From contig CM020618.1 in the NCBI GenBank assembly GCA_009829735.1, positions 25,207,122 to 25,271,121 on the forward strand: a DNA stretch of 64,000 nucleotides, in the 5' to 3' direction. Positions 35,942 to 46,881 of the stretch are shown here, piece after piece; the first letter of the stretch is position 1; every line of letters starts with the position of its first letter. A program made the position numbers and the translations under genes. The notes beneath the pieces are model-generated. The model had not been told where the DNA came from, searched no databases, and saw only the letters and a program-made list of their open reading frames with translations. This stretch comes from Pyropia yezoensis. Lineage: Eukaryota; Rhodophyta; Bangiophyceae; Bangiales; Bangiaceae.

Positions 35942-36177
35942 TGTGGTAGCTACCGATTGTTCGACTCTCTACCTGGCGGTGACTGCGATTCCGTGCGTGA
36001 TTTGGACCTCCCTGCGATTGTGACGTCGTGTTGCCCCCTGCGTTCGGCTTGCCACGGGCATTGTAATACGAACGCAGTGGGTTCCACGAACCACACCGAA
36101 AGAATATTTCCCTGACACTGCCATCGCGCTTGATGTCACGGATTTTTTCTTTTGGTCAACCGATTGTTGAATCCCAG
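35903..36177 (+). other. candidate intron creating the zinc-finger start codon
   Basis: Donor GTACGT (35903-35908; the host gene at 58592 uses the same hexamer twice) and an acceptor after a T-rich tract, TGAATCCCAG (ends 36177). Exon 1 ends in A and exon 2 begins TG, so joining gives ATG followed by the zinc-finger frame. The intron removes the primer site, so the product would be a subgenomic mRNA. Not verified by transcripts. Confidence 0.5.
35944..35964 (+). other. primer-binding site, element D
   Basis: TGGTAGCTACCGATTGTTC lies two bases after the LTR and shares TGGTAGCT and GAT-x-GTT with the D2 site. Confidence 0.6.
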
Positions 36178-36502
36178 TGAGTTCCAAATCAAGTTCCGAA
36201 TTTTCTTCCTCGGCTGTGGCGGCCGCGTCGGCATTCTCCGGCACGACGGCCCGCAACACGGTGGCCACGTCACGTGGAAACCCTGAGACCCGCGCACCCC
36301 CGACGACCCGCGCACCCCCGACGATCCGCGGCGCTGGTACAGCGCGCAGCTCGTCGGCACGCGGCAGTCCGTCGGCACGCGGCCCCGTGGGAGGGCACCA
36401 CCACCCGGGGGCACGCAGCCCCCCGGCGGGCGCCTTCTTCACCTCCACCCAGGCGGCCCCCCCGCATCTATCCCTGCTGGGGCGGACAGCCCCCAAGCCC
36501 CC
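36178..36502 (+). pseudogene. zinc-finger gene of element D, N-terminal part (interrupted by element C)
   Basis: The frame opens after the acceptor at 36177. It encodes a Ser/Ala-rich start (SSKSSSEFSSS), a direct repeat RAPPTTRAPPTIR (from two and a half copies of an 18-bp unit near 36285-36325), and a Pro/Gly-rich stretch. It is cut by the 5' LTR of element C after KPP. Removing C and one copy of the CCCCC target site continues the frame directly at 47251, so the gene was intact when C arrived. Confidence 0.65.
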
Positions 36503-36866
36503 TGTAGCAATATGGTTGGCCGTATTGTGACCCAAATGTTAGGGGGGCTACTTCTAATCCTTGGCTTTCAATTTGAGAGTCCGTACTGGTCACGGTATCT
36601 ACAAGTTACGTATGACCAGAGGGACTTGCATCTTGGGGTGGAGGGTAGTTCGTAGTGTCTCCGAGGGTTTATAACGAGGGGGCCGGCGGCGAATCCACCG
36701 CCGGCCAAGGCAGAACAACAAACCCCTCCCATTTGGGCTCCCATCTTGGTCCCGTGGCTTGCGCTCCAAGGACAGCAACCTTGGCCTCCCGGTGACGTTG
36801 GTGCCGATCCCCCGTTGGTGAGTGTTCCCTGAGAGTGGACGTGCGACGGATTCCTATTGTGATACA
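36503..36866 (+). repeat. 5' LTR of element C
   Basis: 364 bp, TGTAGCAATATGG...TGATACA. It contains TTTATAA (about 36668). It differs from the 3' LTR at the second base and at two further positions. Confidence 0.93.
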
Positions 36867-36867
36867 T

Positions 36868-36885
36868 TGGTGGAGCAGCAGGGGA
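36868..36885 (+). other. primer-binding site, element C
   Basis: TGGTGGAGCAGCAGGGGA one base after the LTR, identical to elements A and B. Confidence 0.85.
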
Positions 36886-37091
36886 CGGGTTTCCGTCACC
36901 CTTGTGGTGACGCCGTCTTCGGCCCTGGCACACGGATAGGGATCCGGTCCTTTTCTTGTACTCGTGGTGTTGCGACCTGATCGATTGTGTTGAGTTTTTA
37001 CCTTTGACTGTGATCTACTGTTACTCTCCCCAATCTACCCCCTCGCTCTCTTATTCGTGGTGATTGTTACGTCGGTTGACTGATTGTGACT

Positions 37092-39275
37092 ATGGCTACC
37101 CAAGAGACGGGGAACGTTCAAGATGACGGATCGACGTCGACGCCGGCCCCGGAGGTGACTACGGGAACCGGGATCGGGAACCCGATCGACAACATTGAGA
37201 CGCCCATGCTTTCCGGTGCCGGATCGACGTTTGGCACGGCTCGGACGGCAGGAGGCGGGGGTCCGCCTCAACTGTCATCGACCGACCTCACTCCGCCGCC
37301 TCCTTTACCAGGGGATTCCCTGATGGCATCATTGGCCCGCATCGAGGCCCGGTTTTCCGGGCTCGACGCCCGTCAAGATCGGACGGAGGACGCAATGGCA
37401 GTGTTGATGTCAACACGCCACACGACGGGACCCCGACGTGTTCCTCCCACACCGGTACGGTTCGAACCGGCCGGACTACTTTCGTAGTCCACCAGGGTCA
37501 ACCCCGGTGTTGCTACTCCTGGACAACCCCAGGACACAATGGGGTATGGATCCTACTCGTCGGCAGAGTTGGAACGGAGTCACACGGAGCGATACGCTCG
37601 GAGCACCCGAAGCGGACTCCGCGGACACGACCCGGCGGATACTTACGCCGGTGGAGAGTCGGTTATTGGGGGAAGGGGTACCCTCTCACAGTATCCCCAC
37701 GACGAAGGAGGCCAGGCAACTCGGGTTCCCGAGGTGCCGACGCCTGAAGTACCATCTTCAGTGGTGGAAGCTATGACCGCGCAGGTAACTGCGAGCCTAC
37801 TGAAGCGGATGGAGTCCGATGAGTTTGCTCATCAACTGGCTCAGCGACTGGATATCCAGGACGCCGACACGGAGATCGTCAACGAGGTCATCCGGTCGGT
37901 ACTGACTCCCGAACGTTATCGTTTGGAGGACCGCTCTACCACCGTATCGGAATCGATGCGTAATACGTCGCATCGGGCGATCCGCTCTATGCAGACCCTT
38001 ATGAAGGGAGTCCCTATGTTCGGGGGGCCGAACGGACGCCCGTTGGCGGTCATCGGCTTCTTGACTAGCTTCAAGGCAGCCGCGGACAAGGCGCTCGTCA
38101 ACGAGGGGCTGGCCCTGGAGATCCTCCCGTTCTTTGTTGATGAACGGGTGCGAGGCATTCTTCGCCAGGCATCCCCGATGCCGGGAATGAGGGTCGCAGC
38201 CACCCCCATGGATTACCGTGGGATTCTCAAGGAGCTGCTGAGCAGTTACCTCAGTGAGGACAAGTGCGAGGACCACTACCAGGCCCTGCGCACTGCCACC
38301 GCCCAGAGCTGGGAGGATGAAGAGATGTTTGGACGCCGGATCCAAGAGCTCGACTACGAGCTTGGGAAGCTCCGCGGTGAAGGGGAGCTACGGGCCATCC
38401 TGTTCGCAGGAGTACCCAACTACGTGCGGATATCCGCACAGGGAGCCAATACGGCCCGGACGAACTTCAGTCGACTGATGCATATGTGCAAGTCCCTAGG
38501 GGACGCCTACCGGGTTCTACACCCGGAATGTGCCTTGGCCCCGAAGCCCAAGGGTGAGGGAGGCAAGCCCAGTCTTACCCCGGTACCGAGACAAGAGAAG
38601 GTGGAACGTAAGGCCGCACCAGTACTGGTGGCGACCGAAGATACCCCTACGGCCGAGGATGAAGCTCTAGTTGACCAACAGGGCCACCTGTTGCTACCGG
38701 CGACGCCGGTGATTGATGAGCACGGTACGGTAGCGTACATTGCTCCAGCGGGGACCCAGTTCAAGGTCGGCGAGGGCACGAGACGTCGCGTTCCGTACGT
38801 ACGGACTACGGGGTACTCCCCGGTGACGGGTAACCATCACCAACCCTTGCCAACATGGGCGGTGCGCACGGAGGCACCCCCGCAGATTGCGGGCCGACCA
38901 AACCGGTTGGGGGAGTCCATGTTCCGGTTGACCCAAGGACCCAAGGCCTACCAGGGAGCAGGCACTCGGGCGCCTGAGGGAGGCAACCGCAGCTACGGGG
39001 CTACCCCGATGCGAACTCAAGGGGGGACCGGCACGTCCGGATGTATGTTGTATGGGGATCCCCAACATTGGGTGTCTTCCTGCCCACTCATCCCCGAGGA
39101 GTCTCGGCGGGCAGCGGCGCAACGCAAGGCATCCACCGGGGGGTATCCCGCCAGAGCACCCGGACCCGCACCGGGTAGGCAGCCAGCTCCAGGTGGAGTA
39201 CTGGCCGTCGAGGAGGCACCTCCTCAGCCGGAGGTCCCGGCGGACAGCACCCTACCAAGGGCGGGAAACGAGTAA
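37092..39275 (+). pseudogene. gag: gag of element C (one internal stop)
   Basis: Starts Met-Ala-Thr 206 bases after the primer site and ends Gly-Asn-Glu-stop, as in A and B. One in-frame TAG (37485-37487) cuts the frame after 131 codons; the frame is otherwise open to the end. The N-terminus is Gly/Pro/Thr-rich and includes a short helical piece (MASLARIEARFSGLDARQD). The capsid-like region (about 37900-38500) follows. The zinc knuckle reads C-x2-Y-x4-H-x4-C: the second cysteine (TGT) is Tyr (TAT, 39051). Without readthrough or reinitiation no full Gag can be made. Confidence 0.85.
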
Positions 39276-39283
39276 GAGGAAGG

Positions 39284-42200
39284 ATGACCGGGGAACGCTG
39301 GGGTAACCCAAGCAAGCCACCCCGGAGTACCGCGGGGAAAGCCCCACGGAGAGCGCGGTTGAGCCGACGCCGCATCAACCCCCGGGTACACCTTCCGGCC
39401 CCGACGATACGGCGTCAGGGGATTGATGGCGAACCTCCAAGGTTGGGAGGAGAGGACGGGAAGCCCCGTCACATGGAACCAGACAAGGGCCCTGTTCAGG
39501 ATGCCCGAGCTACACCGGATATCGGTGTAGGCCACGTACTGTTCACCTTGGAGAACTTCAAGGTATCAGCTACGCTGGGGGTTGACTCCCAGTCGACACG
39601 ATCGTACTACCCTGTACTGGATACAGGGGCTGGACCCAACCTTATCCGGAAGGACACCCTCCCGGACAAGTGGCTTCCGCGAGTCAGAGTGACTCGGGGA
39701 CCCACCATCAAGGACGCGAATGGTCGCCTCATTCGTACGACCGCAGCGATGTCGCTGCGGGTTACCATCGGGGAACTTACCACGGAAGTCGACTTCCTGG
39801 TGTGTGAGACCCTATCGGTGCCCTGCATATTGGGATGCACCTTCATCAACGTTCACGTTGATGCAATCCGGCCGGGCCGGAGGACCGTCGAGCTGCAAGA
39901 GCCCGACGGGACGAAGCGAGGACATACGGCTATCGTCAGGGACATGACGCTACAAGGGAGCCACGTTAACGTGGCTGAGGTGTACGCAAGCGTCGAGCCG
40001 AAGACACTTCGGTTGGCCAAGCGAACTCGCTTTGAGCCGTTGTCGGAGACAGTCCTCCCGGTTAACTGCGACCTCGCAGGCATCTGCAGAGTCCGGTCCA
40101 ACCTGCGGACGTACAAGCGCCATGGGTTGACCATGGCCAACGGTCTCATAGACCTCCCAGCAGGAGGGTCGTCCCTCCTAGTGATGGCGAACTATCGCCG
40201 TAAGGCAGTCACCCTCCCGAAGGGAGCTATCCTCGGGATTCCCGAGCTCTACGAAGGAGATAACCTTACCCCTGACAAGGAAGGTCAAGTGGAATCACTT
40301 GAGGTACTGGCGGCCGCCGAGACCACCGAGCGACAGCAACCCGATGACGGGAAGCCTAGCCCATCGGCGGCTCCGGCGGACATGCCACCAAAGGACCAAG
40401 AAGCCTTGAAGGCACTGGCCGAGGCTGACCTCGACCACCTTCCCCCTTCGGTAGCCGAAGGGGTACGACGGATGCTAAGAAAGCATGACGTCATGTGGAC
40501 AGGCGGGGCCTTGGGTACCATTGGGGCAACCCAACATCGTATTGACCTGGTACCAGGCGCACGCCCCGCCCGGTCACAACCGCACCGAGCGGGACCTATG
40601 CAACGAGAGATCGTTGATGGAGAAGTGAAGAGGATGAGCGAAGCGAAGGTGATACGACCTTCGATGTCGGAGTGGGGTGCCCCAGTCGTTATCGTACCGA
40701 AGAAGGATCAAACCCCTCGGGTTTGCATCGATTATCGAAGCCTCAACTTGGTTACCAAGAAAGACTCATACCCTTTACCAAGGATGGATGAATGCATCGA
40801 CTCCCTGGGGGAAGCTACGGTGTTTACCACCATCGATTGCAATGCCGGATACTGGCAGATCCCAGTGGCGGACGAGGATATCCCCAAGACGGCGTTCGTC
40901 TGTCACAGTGGAGTGTACGAGTTCCTAAGGATGCCCTTCGGATTGTCCAACGCCCCCGCTACATTCCAGCGGGCTATCGACATTATACTGTCGGGGGTGA
41001 AGTGGCATAACTGCCTAGTGTACTTTTATCACGTTATCGTCTTCTCGCGTAACATGGATGACCATGTGCAACATGTGGACGAGGTACTCACCCTCTTGCG
41101 GAACGCCGGGGTAACCCTGCGTCTGAAGAAGTGCGCCTTCTTCCAACAGACGGTCGAGTATCTGTGCCACCAGATAACCCCTGGTAAACTAGGGGTACTC
41201 GAAGCCAATACCCGGGCACTCCGGGATGCCCGGTTCCCTAATACCCAGACGCAGCTCAAGAGCTTCCTGGGAATGTGCAACGTATACCGACGGTTCGTCA
41301 AGGACTTCGCTCGGATAGCTAAACCGTTGACGGTTCTTACGAGCAGTACCTTACCCAAGGTACTCCAACCCCCTTCGCCTAGCGAAGAGGAGGCATTCGA
41401 GTCGCTGAAGCGAGCCCTACTGTCCCCATCCGTCCTTGCGTTACCGCATAGACGGGGTACCTTCGTCATCGATGTCGATGCATGCGATACACAAGTGGGA
41501 TGCACCCTGTTACAGGGAGCGACGTTGATCGGTTCCGATAACGTTATCCCGGACCTACGTCCGGTAGGGTACTTCAGCCGGACACTCAACCCGGCTGAGC
41601 GTAACTATAGTGCCACCGAGCGTGAGTGCCTCGGAGTTATATGGGCAGTGCAACTGCTCCGTCCATACCTGGAGGGCTCCAGGTTCATCGTGAGGTCCGA
41701 CCACAAACCCCTACGATGGCTCCTCAACCTTGGTGACAAGGATTCCGATAGCCATGGGAGACTAGCCCGATGGAGGTTGAAGATGGCCGAGCACGACTAC
41801 CGCACCGTGTATAAGGCTGGGTCAACCCACCACCTCGGAGACGCGCTGTCTCGACTCGACACCCCGAGCGGGGATACCCGCCCGGTGGACGAGGACATCC
41901 CGGTGGTACCGGTCTGCATGGTGGGTAATGCTACCCAGGGTATGGTTGACCATACCATGGCACACCTTGCGTGCCCATTGACCCTCGCGGACTTCCGCGA
42001 GGCACAAGCCAATGACGACGACTGTAGACGTCATCGCGCTAACCACCTGGCCGGCACGGCCGGCATCTTCTCCGAGGATGAAGACGGACTCATATACCGG
42101 CGGGCACCCGCCGATGGACGACATCAAGTCGTGGTTCCCGTGTCCTTACGGCAAGCCGTCATGGAACGAGAACACGAGAACCCCACAGCCGGACACCCGG

Positions 42201-43450
42201 GAGGTTCACGTATGTTCGCAGCAATGCGAAGGTTCTTCTACTGGCCAGCAATGGCCGTCGACGTGGTCGACCACGTAAGGGGATGCCACCCCTGTGCACG
42301 TAGCCGCATGAGCCTACATAGGCAGGCGTCTGCCATGAAACTGTTCACTCCGGATGGGCCCAACGAGCAAGTCGCTATCGACATACTCGGGCCACTTCCG
42401 GTAACGGAAGAAGGGAACAGGTACATCCTGGTCATGTCGGACCGCTTCACCAAGCTGTCACGAGCGGCAGCCATCCCGAATGATACGGCATATACCATCA
42501 TGAACGCAGTGGTTGACCACTGGATCAGTGCATACGGAGTCATGAAGCAACTCCTCTCCGATAACGGAGCAAACCTTACGTCAGCATTCTGCACTAAGGT
42601 CCTGGGCATGTTCGGTATCGAACCCCGTCGGGCATCCGACTACCACCCGCAGTCCAACGGGCAAGTGGAGCGGTTCAACCGCACCATCGGTAAGATGCTA
42701 CAGTGCTACGTGGCCGATCACACGAACACTTGGGACAGGCTTCTGTCCGTACTCACCCTGGCATACAATGCCAGGCCACATCGGAGCACGAACATCGCTC
42801 CGCTGGAGTGGGTCATGCCACTAGGCGTCGGTAACCTGACGCTGCCGCCAGGCAGGTGCACTCGGTATGATACACCGAAAGGCCGACCGGCCGAACGTAT
42901 CCACCTAGCTTGGTTGGCCAAGCTATCGTAGATGATACCGAAGCTCAAGGGTGCCCTTGACAGAACACAACTTCGTTACAAGAAAAACTTCGACGCCCGA
43001 CTACGGGTGCGCAACGCTACCCTGATAACAGGTGACTGGGTCTACATCAGACACCAGAAGTTCCGGGGGAACAAGCTCATGCAACCGGTCAAGGGACCGT
43101 ACCAGATTCTCCACAGAGATGACCACTCTGTTATCTTACACTCCGATACGGAGATCCAACGCATCAGTGTGAATGATGTCACACCTGCTCCGAAGCCGGA
43201 ACAGCCTCAGCCGGTACCGGCTGGGTTGCTACATGAAGCTCTTACAACCCACCGGTCAGATGACCCGGTGGGACCGGATGGGATTCCATACCAAGTAGAG
43301 AGCGTGGTCGGACACACCAACCCGGACCTACCAGGACCCTGGTACGTCAAGGTTATGTGGGTCGGATACGACTCACCCACCTGGGAACAGGCGGCAAATA
43401 TACCCCGCCAACTCCTCATGCCTTACATGAGGCGACGACGCCTACTGTAA
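39284..43450 (+). pseudogene. pol: pol of element C: protease, RT, RNase H, integrase, chromodomain (inactive)
   Basis: Starts at an ATG 8 bases after the gag stop. Protease motif LDTGAGPNLI is at residues 112-121. Reverse transcriptase spans about residues 430-680; the first catalytic Asp is present (TTIDCNAGYWQI), but the YxDD box reads Tyr-Phe-Tyr-His (41021-41032), so both metal-binding aspartates are lost. RNase H keeps DACD, TERE and SDHKPL. Integrase has the HHCC zinc site (HENPTAGH...CHPC) and the DDE residues (AIDILG, SDNGA, QVERFNR). TAG at 42929-42931 separates the integrase from its C-terminal domain, and the same frame resumes with a chromodomain near the end (YQVESVVGH...VKVMWVGYDSPTWE). 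The order RT-RNase H-integrase and the chromodomain define a Ty3/gypsy chromovirus. Confidence 0.92.
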
Positions 43451-43496
43451 CAACCCAACCGACACCGACTTCGGCTGTTGGGGGGTGAGGCTTATA

Positions 43497-43746
43497 CCTA
43501 CTAAGTAGGGTGTGACATGGTTACGGCAGACTTAGGTTTCTAAGTCAAATCAGACTTAGGTTTCTAAGTCGAACCAAGCTTAGGTAACTAAGTAGAGTCA
43601 AGCTTAGGTAACTAAGCAAAACATGAACCTTAATAAGTTAACTTAAAGGTAAAGGCTAACTCCGATAATATCGAAGTAACTAGGGGGCTTACACGGGAGG
43701 ATGACCTCCCCAAGCCAAGACACAAAGTGAGGGAGGATGACCTCCC
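43497..43746. repeat. cluster of seven short palindromes between pol and the antisense gene
   Basis: Perfect or near-perfect hairpins: CCTACTAAGTAGG (43497-43509), GACTTAGGTTTCTAAGTC (43529-43546 and 43553-43570), a GCTTAGGTAACTAAGT form (about 43578-43593), GCTTAGGTAACTAAGC (43602-43617), and GGGAGGATGACCTCCC (43695-43710 and 43731-43746). They lie between the convergent 3' ends of pol and the antisense gene, which suggests a role in 3' end formation or as protein-binding sites (inference). Confidence 0.9.
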
Positions 43747-43928
43747 CAAGCATGAACCAACCGGAAGAAGTTGGGCGGGAGGCAAGGCACCACTGAGCCA
43801 GAAGGGGTACTCCCCAGGGCAGCAAACAGACGCAAGCAATGCCCCCAAAGGGGATGAGTTTATACTCACTAATACCCGGCCACCATAAGGGCCACCGGGT
43901 CCCTCTCCCGTACAAACAATAACACTCC

Positions 43929-46298
43929 TCAGTGCGTAGACCCACTGCCCGAGGGAGGCCACTCACGCGTAAGCGCGTATACCTCCGTGCTCCACCGGTC
44001 GGCAATCTCGCGACGGTCAATCACCCGAGTTACCTCGGTGCATAGCTGGACGAGGGTGCTGCGGCCAGCCTCCACGTCCTCCAGAGCTTTCTGGAGGCGG
44101 TCAAGCACGCCACCGAAGCAAAGCGCTGACCCAACCAGCGCAGCTCCTGGGGGGATATCCCCCCAGCTAACAGAGAGACCCTCCCGCATTGCGCGGGCAA
44201 CAAGGGCGTCAACGCCCTCATACCAGAGACGGGGACCCCCGTCATGCATGACAGGGACGGAGGGTGACACTGGCGCAGCCAGAGGAGCCGCAGGAGCCGA
44301 CACGGCCACCACCGGAGCCGGTGGCGCCTGACATGAGGCCCGGTAGGACCCCACCGAAGGGGCTCCACCGTAACCCCGGCGGGGCTCCGCCCGACGACGG
44401 GACACCTCACGCTCCCCACCCGCAGAGCCCCAGTCTCGGGGACGACGGCCAACCGCTGCCGGTATCGGGTTACCGAACCACGGGGCAAGGACCTGAAGAG
44501 GGTCATGGAAAACCATGGGAATACCCAGGTCAGCAACAGCCTCGGTGGACGCCCACCCATGGCAATTGGGCTCACCCGGCTGAGTACGCCGGATACGCAA
44601 CGAGTGACGAGGCAAGGGGGTAGCCCCAGCCTGCGGGTCCCGGTACGGGGGAAGGGCTAGCACCCCAGCCCAGTTCACGGCATCGTGAACAGCCAGCAGG
44701 GCTTCGAACTCCCGGGCCAACCCGGTCTTGGCGGCTATCAGGTCCACGCCCAACTGCGCGATGTGCCGACGGACACCCGTCGGAAGATGAAACAGGCGCC
44801 CCTGCCGGCGGACAGACAGCAAGAAGGAGGAAGCCTGCCCGAGGGTAACCTCAAGGGTGAAGGTACCCTGCAACGGGTGGACCGGCCGGGAGGCCAACAC
44901 ACTCCCGAAGTATCGGAGACAGGAACCGGTGTCAAACCGGAAAGCAGGGGCGGGTTCCCACCCCTCCTGCCATAGAGGCGGGCGCACGGGAGTGTAAGCC
45001 GGTGCACGACCGTTGCCGGTCTGCAACGCACACGTTATATCGGTGCGGAACGCATCCGCCATGACACCATGGTTACGTCGCCAGCTCGACGCCGACTTCA
45101 ACCCCGCCATAGGCGGGTAGGGAGCCGTCAACGACAGATACGGGGATACCCCCGGGTAGTAATCAAAGTCGGGATACCGACCGGTATCGCCCACCGTCTC
45201 CCCAAACGCAACCGGCTCCGCCGCCGCCGCAATCCCCCGAGCACTAACCGGGTAGTCAACCTCCCGCGGCAACGCGGGGGCAATCAAGTCGCATATCCTG
45301 AAGGCGGAGTTGAGGTAGACCTCACCCCGCCCCATCCGGGTGCGCCAGAGCTGCGCATGCCGGTCGTCCGGCTGGCTCAGGATCCAATGATGCTCCACCC
45401 GGACCGCGTTCGGCTGGTTGACCAGCCGCACCAGCTCCCGCTCCCAACTCTGGTCCACCTTGACGCGCCGGGAGGACTCTCCACGGTAACGCGGCTGGTG
45501 GAAGTCCACCCGCATCCGCCCATCGGACTCCATTGACTCTTGCACAGTCACGCCTCGAACCCGAGCCACCAAGTCGGACATCGACATGGCGGGTTGACCC
45601 GCCGCCACGGCGACGCCGCCACCCAACGGGGCAACCCGGGCAGGACCAGGAAGAATCGGGGGAGCCTGGGGAAGCCCCACCGGCAGATGGACCGGTGCCG
45701 GAGGTGCACGGGGCCGAGGAGGAAGATGAAGGGCGGGCGCCCGCCCGGAGTAACTACCGGAGTCCACTGCCATCGGTGTAGACCCACCTTGACCACCAGA
45801 CGCCCGCGGCACCGCGGGCAGAGCAACGCCGCCACCCGAGCCCGACGGGGGCACCTCGGGGGCAGCAGGGGTAGACCCGTCACCCGCAGCCGCGGATGAA
45901 CCACCCGAGCGGGCACCCGCGCCGTCTTGACCCGCCGTCCCGGTCGGGGTGCCACCATAACCGCCCGACACGCCGGCGACGCCGTCTTGAGGTTGAGGCG
46001 CGCCGGAACCGGCGACAGGAGCCATCCGGGCCGCCAGAGGAGTAGGGGTAGACGCAGCAGCTACCCGCGGTTGCCCGCCACCCGACGGAGCCGTCGTGCC
46101 GCTGCACACGGACGACAAACCGCCCGGAGAACCGTCCGGAGCCACGCGAACGGTCACCCGGTCGCCCTCGTCTTCGGACGAGCTCGCCAAGAAACACTCG
46201 GCGGCAGTGGCAGAGACGGGAACGTCGTCCACCATCACCTCCTCCTCCTCCTCAAGCAGGGGGTCGTCCTCACCCCCGGGTACCTGGGGGTCCGACAT
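43929..46298 (-). CDS. antisense gene of element C, 789 codons, function unknown
   Basis: An uninterrupted minus-strand frame between pol and the 3' LTR. The chosen ATG (46298) begins MSDPQVPGGEDDPLLEEEEE and has a TATA-like TTATAAG about 105 bases upstream; the frame is open further upstream without a better start. Residues 1-40 are acidic. A Gly/Ser/Pro/Ala-rich stretch runs to about 260. A compact, folded-looking region (about 265-610) includes MSDLVARVRGVTVQESMESDGR, YFGSV and GRLFHLP. A Pro/Arg-rich linker and a helical C-terminus (about 690-785) follow. A related frame lies at 21637-22831. It is intact while gag and pol of the same element are broken. No known domain was recognised. Antisense frames at this place are known in some plant Ty3/gypsy elements (established), but no relationship was tested. 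Confidence 0.7.
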   Translation of the reverse strand: MSDPQVPGGEDDPLLEEEEEVMVDDVPVSATAAECFLASSSEDEGDRVTVRVAPDGSPGGLSSVCSGTTAPSGGGQPRVAAASTPTPLAARMAPVAGSGAPQPQDGVAGVSGGYGGTPTGTAGQDGAGARSGGSSAAAGDGSTPAAPEVPPSGSGGGVALPAVPRASGGQGGSTPMAVDSGSYSGRAPALHLPPRPRAPPAPVHLPVGLPQAPPILPGPARVAPLGGGVAVAAGQPAMSMSDLVARVRGVTVQESMESDGRMRVDFHQPRYRGESSRRVKVDQSWERELVRLVNQPNAVRVEHHWILSQPDDRHAQLWRTRMGRGEVYLNSAFRICDLIAPALPREVDYPVSARGIAAAAEPVAFGETVGDTGRYPDFDYYPGVSPYLSLTAPYPPMAGLKSASSWRRNHGVMADAFRTDITCALQTGNGRAPAYTPVRPPLWQEGWEPAPAFRFDTGSCLRYFGSVLASRPVHPLQGTFTLEVTLGQASSFLLSVRRQGRLFHLPTGVRRHIAQLGVDLIAAKTGLAREFEALLAVHDAVNWAGVLALPPYRDPQAGATPLPRHSLRIRRTQPGEPNCHGWASTEAVADLGIPMVFHDPLQVLAPWFGNPIPAAVGRRPRDWGSAGGEREVSRRRAEPRRGYGGAPSVGSYRASCQAPPAPVVAVSAPAAPLAAPVSPSVPVMHDGGPRLWYEGVDALVARAMREGLSVSWGDIPPGAALVGSALCFGGVLDRLQKALEDVEAGRSTLVQLCTEVTRVIDRREIADRWSTEVYALTREWPPSGSGSTH

Positions 46299-46403
46299 GA
46301 TGACCGGGGTAGCAGGGGCGCCCCGTGCAGAAAAGCCGAGGCGGGCTCGACCCGGTACAAGGAACGCTCGCGCGGACGAGCCCGGGAAGCGCGTGCACCC
46401 GCG

Positions 46404-46411
46404 CTTATAAC
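46404..46411 (-). promoter_or_regulatory. TATA-like box of the antisense gene
   Basis: TTATAAGCG on the minus strand, about 105 bases before the chosen ATG. It is the only such box near the start. Confidence 0.4.
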
Positions 46412-46868
46412 CACACAGTTCAGCACGGGCGATACGGCAGCGCGGGACGAACCGCGCCAGCCGGGCTACGAGGGCGCTCCACCCAGGCACCTGGACCGGA
46501 GCCACGCCCCCTCCACACGGGGTAACCAGGGGGGTCACCCCCAACCGCCCCCACGCAACGCGGGCAACCCCGCCACCCACTCAATCGTCTCACGAGAGGG
46601 GCTCCCCTACCACCAGGCACCTGGTGGCAGATCCGCTTGCACCACCCCTCGGAAAGGGGGGTCGTGAACAGAACCCGCATCGGGAATTTAACGGTCCGGA
46701 AAACGGATCGTGTGTGTACCACACAAAGGGGGGCACCCCCCTCAGACAACCTCGAAAAGGGGTGTCTGTCGCGACGGGGCGCAAAGCCCCACCCGACTGG
46801 TAAACGGTCACGCGACCCACTTACATTCGGTAACCCGAATGCAACTCGACCCGAGGACGGGCCGAATC

Positions 46869-46881
46869 TAAGGGGGGGATA
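46869..46881 (+). other. polypurine tract of element C
   Basis: TAAGGGGGGGATA directly before the 3' LTR, the expected place for the plus-strand primer of reverse transcription. Confidence 0.75.
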
